21,678 nucleotides of DNA from Nitrospirota bacterium (GTDB taxonomy: Bacteria > Nitrospirota > Nitrospiria > Nitrospirales > Nitrospiraceae): contig JACRQB010000075.1 in the NCBI GenBank assembly GCA_016222925.1, forward strand, positions 1 through 21,678, written 5' to 3'. Both the position numbers and the translations under genes were made by a program. This document shows, one piece after another, positions 15,310 through 21,678 of the stretch. Numbering within the stretch: the first letter of the stretch is position 1; each line of letters starts with the position of its first letter. The notes under the pieces are model-generated. The model was not told where the DNA came from. It worked only from the letters and a program-made list of their open reading frames with translations, and did not search any database.

Positions 15310-16308
15310 TCATTCAGGTTTCTGGCTTCCATTGTATGGGGAAGCCTCAACTTTTGTTCCTAACGAAAGCCCCATCTCAGAAAGAATTTCTTTAATCTCG
15401 TTGAGGGACTTTTTTCCAAAGTTCTTTGTCCTGAGCATCTCCCCTTCAGACTTTTGGACGAGATCAGCGATCGTTTTGATATTCGCGTTCTTCAGGCAAT
15501 TGGCCGCGCGGACGGACAACTCAAGCTCATTCACGCCACGAGAGAGATTCTTGTTTACTTCCCGATGAGATTCCTCGTATCCCGCTTCGCTCTTTCCTTC
15601 GCTTCGCTCCTCCGGATTGATAAAAATATCCAGATGTTCGCGCAAAATCCCGGCCCCCGTAGATAGCGCATCGCGCGGGCTGATGGTACCGTCGGTCCAT
15701 ATCTCCATCGTCAGTTTGTCGTAGTCAGTCATACGACCAACCCGGGCATTTTCGACATGGAAATTGACTCGCCTGATCGGAGAGAAGATGGAATCAATGG
15801 CAATCACCCCAATCGGCAGTCCCTCTTCCTTGTTACGTTCGGCCGGCACATAACCACGGCCATGTTTCACAGTCATCTCAATATCCAGAGTCGCATCCTT
15901 GTCCAGGGTGGCAATATGCAAATCTGGCGTCAGAATTGTTACGTCGCCATCGTGAAGAATATCTGCCCCCTTTGCTTCTCCAGGCCCCTTCTTTTTCAAT
16001 CGTATCGTCTTTGGTTTATCCGTGTGGAGTGCCAGCCGCAAGCTTTTAATATTCAGAATAATTGCCGTGACATCTTCCGTCACACCTGAAATCGTCGAAA
16101 ACTCGTGCACGACCCCTTCAATCTTCACGGTGGTCACCGCAGCTCCCGTGAGCGACGACAGCAAAATGCGACGGAGGGCATTCCCGATCGTGGTGCCAAA
16201 CCCCCGCTCAAATGCTTCTGTGGTGAACCGTCCAAATGTGGGAGAATGTGCATCCTTATCGACTTCCACCCGCATTGGGATCTGAAAGTCTTTCATCGCT
16301 TTAATCAT
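15310..16308 (-). CDS. rpoA: DNA-directed RNA polymerase subunit alpha
   Basis: Assembles RNA polymerase and contacts upstream DNA and regulators. In the 332 residues, the N-terminal domain has GRFTTEAFERGFGTTIGNALRRILLSSLTGAAV (about 26-58) and the YVPAERN...GVIAIDSIFSPIRRVNFHVE region. The linker, near 235-250, is acidic. The C-terminal domain (about 255-320) has LELSVRAANCLKNANIKTI and NFGKKSLNEIKEIL. The start at ATG 16308 is supported by GGAGG seven bases upstream; ATG 16296 is a second possibility with no good site. Intact. Confidence 0.97.
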   Translation of the reverse strand: MIKAMKDFQIPMRVEVDKDAHSPTFGRFTTEAFERGFGTTIGNALRRILLSSLTGAAVTTVKIEGVVHEFSTISGVTEDVTAIILNIKSLRLALHTDKPKTIRLKKKGPGEAKGADILHDGDVTILTPDLHIATLDKDATLDIEMTVKHGRGYVPAERNKEEGLPIGVIAIDSIFSPIRRVNFHVENARVGRMTDYDKLTMEIWTDGTISPRDALSTGAGILREHLDIFINPEERSEGKSEAGYEESHREVNKNLSRGVNELELSVRAANCLKNANIKTIADLVQKSEGEMLRTKNFGKKSLNEIKEILSEMGLSLGTKVEASPYNGSQKPE

Positions 16309-16389
16309 GACCCACCCTCCATACCATCGAGTGACTAAGACATTGGCGGATAGCGCCGATGCCCAAAGACCGCACCGCAGACCGGCGGA

Positions 16390-17016
16390 CTATCGTGAAT
16401 ACAATTCCACGACCATCTGTTCATTGACTGGCAATGCGATCTGTTCCTTGGCCGGTAATGTGCGCACCGTTCCTTTAAATGCGCCTTTGTCAAGCTCCAG
16501 CCAATCAGGAATACCTCGACTATCAACTGACTCCAAAGCCGCCTGAAATGCGGCCAAGTCACGACTCCTCTCACGAATCTGGATCACATCTCCAGGCTTT
16601 ACCAGCGCTCCAGCCACCGTGATCTTCTTCCCGTTAATCGTGAAATGACCATGACTCACCATCTGGCGAGCTTGCTTGCGCGAAGCACCGAACCCTAAGC
16701 GATACGCAACATTGTCCAGGCGGCACTCCAGCAAACGCAACAGGGCATCGCCCGTGACGCCGGTCTGTCGTTCAGCGCGTTCGAAGACGCCACGGAATTG
16801 ACATTCCTGAAGTCCATAGATACGACGCAGTTTCTGTTTTTCGCGCAACTGGAGACTATAGTCAGAGGTTCGCTGTCGCCCCTGTCCATGTTGACCAGGC
16901 GGATAACTCCTGCGTTCGATCGCGCACTTTTCCGTCATACAGCGCGTGCCCTTGAGAAAAAGCTTCTCCCCTTCTCGCCGACACAACCGACAGACTGGAC
17001 CACGATACTTTGCCAC
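16390..17016 (-). CDS. rpsD: 30S ribosomal protein S4
   Basis: Primary 16S rRNA-binding assembly protein, and the translational repressor of the alpha operon in E. coli. It has 208 residues, family length. The N-terminal segment carries four cysteines (9, 12, 26, 31), the zinc-binding form. SYPPGQHGQ near 43 is conserved. The S4 RNA-binding domain includes RLDNVAYRLGFGASRKQARQMVSHGHFTINGKK. Usual position between rpsK and rpoA. Confidence 0.97.
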   Translation of the reverse strand: MAKYRGPVCRLCRREGEKLFLKGTRCMTEKCAIERRSYPPGQHGQGRQRTSDYSLQLREKQKLRRIYGLQECQFRGVFERAERQTGVTGDALLRLLECRLDNVAYRLGFGASRKQARQMVSHGHFTINGKKITVAGALVKPGDVIQIRERSRDLAAFQAALESVDSRGIPDWLELDKGAFKGTVRTLPAKEQIALPVNEQMVVELYSR

Positions 17017-17102
17017 TGCTTCCTCCTCGCAATAGAACTTACCGACTCACTAGCAATAGGCCATGCAATCTCGCCCAGGGACTCTGAGCATCCATCAAAA
17101 AA

Positions 17103-17486
17103 TCACACTCGCCGCCGTTTGGGTGGTCGACACCCATTGTGCGGAATTGGCGTGACATCGCGAATTAGATTGATTCGCAAACCCGCTCCTTGAAGTGAAC
17201 GGATCGCTGATTCTCGACCAGAACCTGGCCCATTCACATAGACATCGATTTGCCGCATCCCACTTTCCATTGCTTTTCTCGCTGCAGCCTCTCCCGCACG
17301 CTGAGCAGCAAAAGGGGTGCTCTTCCGTGATCCTTTGAACCCTTGATTACCGGCACTTGCCCAGACCACCGTGTTGCCGCTCATGTCGGTGATCGTCACA
17401 ATCGTATTGTTGAATGACGCCTGAACATGGGCCACGCCACTCTGAACAATTCGACGTTCTTTCTTTTTCCCTTTTTTGATACTCAT
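17103..17486 (-). CDS. rpsK: 30S ribosomal protein S11
   Basis: Platform protein of the small subunit. The 127 residues contain the family signatures GVAHVQASFNNTIVTITD, WASAGNQGFKGSRKSTPFAAQ, VNGPGSGRESAIRSL and the basic end PIPHNGCRPPKRRRV. It starts 27 bases after the rpsM stop. Confidence 0.98.
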   Translation of the reverse strand: MSIKKGKKKERRIVQSGVAHVQASFNNTIVTITDMSGNTVVWASAGNQGFKGSRKSTPFAAQRAGEAAARKAMESGMRQIDVYVNGPGSGRESAIRSLQGAGLRINLIRDVTPIPHNGCRPPKRRRV

Positions 17487-17513
17487 GCGAACTCCTTCGG
17501 CTGTTTCCGCAGA

Positions 17514-17912
17514 CTAGGTGCTTGAGGCCCCTTTGGCCATCGTCGATCTCGGCTTGCTACTGACGCCTGCGCGCCGTCCCTTACGTGTCCGAGCATTGGT
17601 CTTGGTTCGCTGTCCGCGGACAGGTAGGCCTTTGCGATGACGCAACCCTCGATAGGTCCCTGTGTCAATCAGCCGCTTGATATTCAGCGACACTTCTTTA
17701 CGGAGGTCTCCTTCAACCCGGTAATCACGCTCAATGATTTCACGTAACTTGACGATCTTATCTTCGCTCAGGTCATTAATCCTGACCGCGCCATCGATCC
17801 CCGCTTCATTGAGAATCTTCCGAGCCGACATACGTCCAATTCCATAAATGTAGCTCAGCCCGATATCCGTTCGCTTATTTCGTGGCAAATCGATGCCAGC
17901 AATACGTGCCAT
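17514..17912 (-). CDS. rpsM: 30S ribosomal protein S13
   Basis: Small-subunit head protein that contacts the P-site tRNA and the 50S subunit. The 132 residues begin MARIAGIDLPRNKRTDIGLSYIYGIG, then the helix-two-turn-helix region, GDLRKEVSLNIKRLIDTGTYRGLRHRKGLPVRGQRTKTNARTRKG and a basic tail about ten residues longer than E. coli S13. GGGAGGGAGA directly upstream fixes the start. Confidence 0.98.
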   Translation of the reverse strand: MARIAGIDLPRNKRTDIGLSYIYGIGRMSARKILNEAGIDGAVRINDLSEDKIVKLREIIERDYRVEGDLRKEVSLNIKRLIDTGTYRGLRHRKGLPVRGQRTKTNARTRKGRRAGVSSKPRSTMAKGASST

Positions 17913-17956
17913 TCTCCCTCCCGATATAAGTACTGAGCACTAGAGCATCAACCACT

Positions 17957-17999
17957 TCACTGTTTGAGCCTGCCGGAGCAACGCTGTGATGAACAGTGA
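17957..17999 (-). promoter_or_regulatory. Inverted repeat in the rpmJ-rpsM gap (possible leader structure)
   Basis: TCACTGTT (17957-17964) and AACAGTGA (17992-17999) are exact complements separated by 27 bases, in the 121-base gap before rpsM. No T-run follows. In E. coli the S4 repressor binds a structured leader at this same place before rpsM; whether this element does so is inference. Confidence 0.3.
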
Positions 18000-18033
18000 C
18001 CGTTCGAAACTCCCCATTATTTTATTTCTGCGG

Positions 18034-18147
18034 CTATCCCTGCCGCTGCTTATGACGTGGATTTTTACATAAAATCCGCACCACCCCACAACGACGCACA
18101 ACCTTGCATTTAGCACATATGGGCTTCACTGATGATTTGACCTTCAT
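18034..18147 (-). CDS. rpmJ: 50S ribosomal protein L36
   Basis: A 37-residue zinc-ribbon protein of the large subunit. I read it directly from the minus strand: ATG at 18147, MKVKSSVKPICAKCKVVRRC, then GVVRILCKNPRHKQRQG and TAG at 18034-18036. The CxxC, third Cys and His that bind zinc in the C+ type are all present. It lies 18 bases after the infA-derived end of the preceding gene, the usual infA-rpmJ-rpsM order. Confidence 0.96.
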   Translation of the reverse strand: MKVKSSVKPICAKCKVVRRCGVVRILCKNPRHKQRQG

Positions 18148-18165
18148 AACAATTCGCCACTCCCG

Positions 18166-19050
18166 TTACTTAAAGCGATAGGTAATTCGGCCCCTGGTCA
18201 AATCGTATGGTGACATTTCCACCGTGACCTTATCGCCGGGAAGGATGCGGATAAAATGCATCCGCATTTTCCCTGAGATGTGAGCCAGTATGACATGGCC
18301 ATTATCCAGCCTGACCCGAAACATGGCGTTAGGAAGCGTTTCTGCGATCGTATGTTCGAAATGGGCAGATAAGCTCCCATCTACCGTGACCGCAGTCCAC
18401 CTATCCTCAAGAACACGAACGGCACTCCGACCCATGTTCACCATTGGTTCGATCGCCAGGACCATACCTGGTTGCAATCGAGGCCCCTGACCCGGCTTCC
18501 CATAGTTGGGAACTTGAGGCTCTTCATGCAGCTGCCGACCAATCCCGTGCCCCACAAACTCGGTCACCACTGAGAAACCGGCAGATTCAACATGTTGCTG
18601 TACCGCATTCGAGATATCCGTGAGACGGTTGCCGACCACCGCCTGCCTGATCCCGAGATAGAGAGCCTCCTCCGTCACCTGAACCAATTTTGCCGTCGCC
18701 TCAGGAACCCGACCAACCACCACTGTGACTGCGGAGTCCCCATAGAATCCACCCACAATAGCACCGAGATCAAGTCCGATGATATCCCCATCCTTGAGCT
18801 TTCTCTTCGAAGGGATACCGTGAACGACCTGCTCGTTCACAGATGCACAGAGGGTTTTTGGAAAGCTCCGGTAACCTTTGAACGCCGGAATCGCCCCCCT
18901 CACCCTTATTGCCTCCTCGGCAATGCGGTCCAGCTCTTCCGTGCTGATACCGAAACAGACCGCTTTCCTCACAATCACTAGCGCCTCAGCCACCACTCTT
19001 GACGCCTCTGCCATCACCGCGATCTCGGCGGGCGTTTTCAGAATGATCAT
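18166..19050 (-). CDS. map-infA: Methionine aminopeptidase fused in frame to translation initiation factor IF-1
   Basis: One 294-residue frame. Residues 1-236 are a type I methionine aminopeptidase, which removes the N-terminal Met. The metal ligands are in GLDLGAIVGGFYGDSAV (two Asp), EFVGHGIGRQLHEEP (His), AIEPMVNMG (Glu) and SAHFEHTIA (Glu), so the catalytic core is complete. At residue 237 (base 18342) it passes without a stop into ETLPNAMFRV, residue 15 of a normal IF-1. It continues through GHVILAHISGKMRMHFIRIL and GDKVTVEMSPYDLTRGRITYRFK to the natural IF-1 end. Lost are about ten residues of the Map tail, the stop, the gap, and the first 14 or so residues of IF-1 (first beta strand). 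ATG 19050 overlaps adk by four bases. Map and IF-1 are normally separate genes here. Real fusion or deletion artefact. Confidence 0.9.
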   Translation of the reverse strand: MIILKTPAEIAVMAEASRVVAEALVIVRKAVCFGISTEELDRIAEEAIRVRGAIPAFKGYRSFPKTLCASVNEQVVHGIPSKRKLKDGDIIGLDLGAIVGGFYGDSAVTVVVGRVPEATAKLVQVTEEALYLGIRQAVVGNRLTDISNAVQQHVESAGFSVVTEFVGHGIGRQLHEEPQVPNYGKPGQGPRLQPGMVLAIEPMVNMGRSAVRVLEDRWTAVTVDGSLSAHFEHTIAETLPNAMFRVRLDNGHVILAHISGKMRMHFIRILPGDKVTVEMSPYDLTRGRITYRFK

Positions 19051-19703
19051 GCGGTCTGAGGTGTCGCGAGTACTTTCACGAGGTTGTGGTATACCGTGTC
19101 AACCGCCTCGGCACCGTTAAGATGCGACAATACCTGCCGCTTCTCATAAAAGTCTATTAGCGGCGCTGTCTGCTCTTCGTACACACGGAGACGCATCTCA
19201 ATCGCCTCCCGCTGATCGTCACTTCGCTGAATCAACGCTTCTCCACATCGCTCACAGAGACCGCCGTTCTTTGATGGGGCGAACTCGAGGTGATACGTCG
19301 CTTGACACTTTGGACAGCTCCGACGCCCACTCAGGCGCTTCACAACGTCTTCTCGAGAAACCCTAAAGTTAATCACTCGATCCAGCGGAAGACTCCGTTC
19401 AACGAGCACCTTCCCAAGCGCGTCTGCCTGAGGAACCGTCCGTGGAAACCCATCGAGAATAAAACCATTTGCGAATGCGGGATCTGCCAACCTCTCCAGC
19501 ACCAGCCCTATGACAACTGAATCCGGTACCAATCTTCCCTGATCCATATGTTCTTTCGCTTCACAGCCCAGAGATGACTGAACCCGAACTGCCTCTCGAA
19601 GCAAATCCCCAGTCGAAATCTTTCGGATACGATAGTGAACTGCGGCCTTATCAGCCTGTGTGCCTTTTCCAACACCCGGAGCACCGAGAAATACAAGCCG
19701 CAT
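19047..19703 (-). CDS. adk: Adenylate kinase
   Basis: Interconverts ATP + AMP and 2 ADP. I start at ATG 19703 (MRLVFLGAPGVGKGTQADKA), with GGAGAAG upstream; the frame is open to 19760, but those 19 codons overlap secY. The P-loop GAPGVGKGT is at 7-15. The AMP-binding region has STGDLLREAV and GFILDGFPRTVPQAD. The LID is the long form with a zinc site: CPKC ... CERC. RSDD, RLRVYEEQTAPLIDFYEK and the C-terminus are normal. It has 218 residues. It overlaps map by four bases. Confidence 0.97.
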   Translation of the reverse strand: MRLVFLGAPGVGKGTQADKAAVHYRIRKISTGDLLREAVRVQSSLGCEAKEHMDQGRLVPDSVVIGLVLERLADPAFANGFILDGFPRTVPQADALGKVLVERSLPLDRVINFRVSREDVVKRLSGRRSCPKCQATYHLEFAPSKNGGLCERCGEALIQRSDDQREAIEMRLRVYEEQTAPLIDFYEKRQVLSHLNGAEAVDTVYHNLVKVLATPQTA

Positions 19704-19707
19704 GATT

Positions 19708-21026
19708 TTAGCCGCTTCTCCCGCGCAATGGAGCCATGCCCTTACCCAAGAACCCATCATAATTCCGCATCAACATATGGGATTCAATTTGCTGGGCCGT
19801 ATCCAGCCCCACGCCAATGACGATCAACAGGGAGGTGCCACCAAAATAAAATGGAACATTCAGCTTGTAAATCAACAATTCAGGAATCACACAGACGATG
19901 GCCAAATAGATTGCACCAGCAAATGTAATCTTGGTTAAGACGTTGTAGATATAGTCTGAGGTTCGTTGCCCAGGCCGAATCCCAGGAATAAACCCGCCGT
20001 ACTTTTTCATGTTGTCGGCCATATCAACGGGGTTCAGGACGACCGCCGTGTAGAAGAAACAGAAAAAGAGAATTAAACCCACATACATCAATGTGTACAG
20101 CAGCGATCCAGGAGCCAGCTGATCACCGATCGATTTCACCCATGGTGTTTCAAAAAATCCGGCAATGGTTGCAGGAAACGCAATGATCGAGGAGGCAAAT
20201 ATAGGAGGAATGACGCCCGCCGTATTAATTTTCAAAGGAATGTGCGTGCTCTGCCCACCATAGACCCGTCGACCGATCACCCGTTTTGCATACTGTACGG
20301 AAATTTTCCGCCGGCCACTTTCTAAAAAAACAATCGCGGCGACAACGCAGATCATTAAGAGTGCCAAGGCAATCAATAAAAACGCATTAAGCTGGCCGAT
20401 TTCATATAAATTATAGGTCTGCGCCACGGCCGCAGGAAGCCTGGCTACAATACCAGCAAAAATGATTAACGAGATACCATTGCCAATTCCTCGCTCGGTG
20501 ATCTGTTCACCGAGCCACATCAAGAAACCCGTGCCAGCCGTCAGTGTGATGACCGTCATCAGACGGAATCCCCACCCAGCGTGCAGCACGAATGCGCCCT
20601 GATTCATTTGTTCTAACCCAACCGCAATCCCAAACCCCTGAATCAGAGCGATACCGATCGTCCCGAACCGGGTATACTGAATAATTTTCTTGCGGCCACG
20701 CTCCCCCTCCTTGGCTAATTTGGTCAAATGAGGGACGACGACCGTCAATAACTGAAGGATGATCGATGCGCTGATGTAGGGCATAATGCCCAACGCAAAG
20801 ATCGTCAGGCGGGACAGGGACCCGCCTGAAAAAATATCGAGGAACCCAAGCAAGGCCCCCCCCTGTTTCTGCAAAAACTCCGAAAGGGCTTCACCGTTGA
20901 TACCAGGAGTCGGGATGTGAGACCCGATTCGATACACCACGAGCATTCCAAGCGTAAAAAGAACAGAGTACGCAGCTCGGGGATCTTAAAGATATTCTGA
21001 AAACTTGTCAGGAGCCGTTCAAGCAC
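19708..21026 (-). CDS. secY: Protein translocase subunit SecY, frameshifted near the N-terminus
   Basis: Central channel of the Sec translocon, ten transmembrane helices. The uninterrupted frame begins only at ATG 20946 (MLVVYRIGSHIPTPGING) and runs 412 residues to 19708, with the plug region (LLGFLDIFSGGSLSRLTIFALGIMPYISASII), the GERGRKK loop and the GFIPGIRPGQRT loop all normal. The missing start is in another frame: GTG 21026, overlapping the rplO stop by 8 bases, reads (M)LERLLTSFQNIFKIPELRT. At 20965-20966 two bases stand where the family has one codon (ELRT-R-VLFTLGML). One missing base therefore separates the halves. Joined it is about 439 residues, the usual length. Starting at 20946 would cut into the first membrane helix. 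A sequence error is most likely, since secY is essential. Confidence 0.92.
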
Positions 21027-21468
21027 CGCCGATGACCTCGACTCGCCCTCCGGCCGCTTGGATTTTCGATTCAGCCGATTTACTGAACTTATGCGCCTGA
21101 ACAACGAGTGCTTTCTTTAACTCACCATTGCCGAGAATTTTAATCGGAAGTTTTTTCCGCTTCACTAATCCAGCGTCAACCATGGCTTGCGGAGTGACGG
21201 TCTCATTTCCAACCCATTGTTCAAAACTCTTAATGTTGACGATGGAATATTCCGTCCTCGATGGGTTGGTAAATCCGAACTTTGGTAGCCGGCGTACCAA
21301 CGGCATCTGTCCGCCCTCAAACCCTGGGCGTTTACCGCCACCAGATCGAGCCAGAAGTCCCTTATGCCCTTTGGTGGCCGTCTTTCCGTGACCAGACCCA
21401 GGTCCACGTCCTATACGTTTCCTTCGCTTCTTTGCCCCTTTTGCTGGAGCCAAATCATGAAGTTTCAT
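21019..21468 (-). CDS. rplO: 50S ribosomal protein L15
   Basis: Large-subunit assembly protein. The 149 residues have the glycine- and lysine-rich N-terminal arm (KKRRKRIGRGPGSGHGKTATKGHKG, then ARSGGGKRPGFEGGQMPLVRRLPKFGF), VKRKKLPIKILGNGELKKALVV and a final AGGRVEVIG. ATG 21468 overlaps the rpmD stop (ATGA), and its own stop overlaps the proposed secY GTG. Intact. Confidence 0.97.
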   Translation of the reverse strand: MKLHDLAPAKGAKKRRKRIGRGPGSGHGKTATKGHKGLLARSGGGKRPGFEGGQMPLVRRLPKFGFTNPSRTEYSIVNIKSFEQWVGNETVTPQAMVDAGLVKRKKLPIKILGNGELKKALVVQAHKFSKSAESKIQAAGGRVEVIGGA

Positions 21469-21678
21469 GGCTTTCCAACCTCAAGCAGGTAGCCCACTTT
21501 TTGAATCAGTCCTCGCACCTGAGGCGTGTCCGGACGAACAACAGTCTGTCGTATATGTCGAAGACCGAGGCCACGCAATACAAGGCGATGCCGCTCAGGT
21601 GTCCCAATGGGACTCCGTCGTAACGTCACGCGCACGCTTTGAGCAGCATGCTCTGAAGTTTTAGGCGTCTTGGATGAG
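21465..21678 (-). CDS. rpmD: 50S ribosomal protein L30 (start outside window)
   Basis: Small large-subunit protein. I translated this from the minus strand; the frame is open at the window edge. It reads SSKTPKTSEHAAQSVRVTLR, then RSPIGTPERHRLVLRGLGLR and HIRQTVVRPDTPQVRGLIQKVGYLLEVGKP, stopping at TGA 21465-21467. RSPIG, LGLR, the TVVRPDTPQVRG strand and the final helix are typical of L30. At least 70 residues are visible, slightly longer than the usual 60, because of an N-terminal tail of about 14 residues rich in S, T and K. The initiator codon must lie beyond 21678. Confidence 0.93.
   Translation of the reverse strand, partial: SSKTPKTSEHAAQSVRVTLRRSPIGTPERHRLVLRGLGLRHIRQTVVRPDTPQVRGLIQKVGYLLEVGKP

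Noticed and set aside
17921..17955. TTGATG-N17-TATATC just before rpsM, resembling a sigma-70 promoter
   Set aside because: The -10 is only ten bases from the rpsM ATG, so the transcript would begin inside the ribosome site GGGAGGG. The match is probably chance within an operon.
1..21678. Search for tRNA, rRNA, CRISPR repeats, IS ends or tandem repeats
   Set aside because: Nothing on either strand looked convincing by eye. A covariance-model scan would be needed to exclude small RNAs.

Overview
The window is bacterial chromosome. Every gene I can support lies on the minus strand, so transcription runs from the high coordinates to the low ones. Gene content, order and protein flavour resemble a Nitrospira-type bacterium (Nitrospirota). 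That placement is inference from memory of such genomes, not the result of a search. The cell would be diderm (LptABC, a PilQ secretin), with type IV pili and sigma-54.

Layout, in the direction of transcription. (1) 21678-14854 is the end of the ribosomal-protein/alpha operon: rpmD (partial), rplO, secY, adk, map joined to infA, rpmJ, rpsM, rpsK, rpsD, rpoA, rplQ. It is closed by a textbook intrinsic terminator at 14788-14822. (2) 14690-9841 is an envelope and nitrogen-regulation cluster: lptC, lptA, lptB, rpoN, hpf, rapZ. (3) 9737-4672 is a small MerR-like regulator followed by pilM, pilN, pilO, pilP, pilQ. It starts at a strong sigma-70-type promoter and ends in a strong terminator at 4608-4647. 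(4) 4425-1618 is aroB and nadE. (5) 1311-1 is glnB (PII) and glnA (5' part only), behind a promoter flanked by a clean 8-bp inverted repeat.

Most genes here are housekeeping. The notable thing is that five of them carry lesions, visible when the reading frames are compared with the known family architecture. map and infA are fused in frame. nadE lacks about 55-60 internal residues. pilO has lost about 30 codons with a frameshift. aroB is frameshifted before its C-terminal segment. secY is frameshifted near its N-terminus. Several of these genes are normally essential, so consensus or assembly error is the simplest explanation for the frameshifts. The in-frame map-infA fusion and the nadE deletion could still be real. 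I see no mobile element, CRISPR array, tRNA or rRNA. I found no convincing new multi-gene system. The best non-coding candidates are the inverted repeat before glnB and the regulator and promoter heading the pilus operon.
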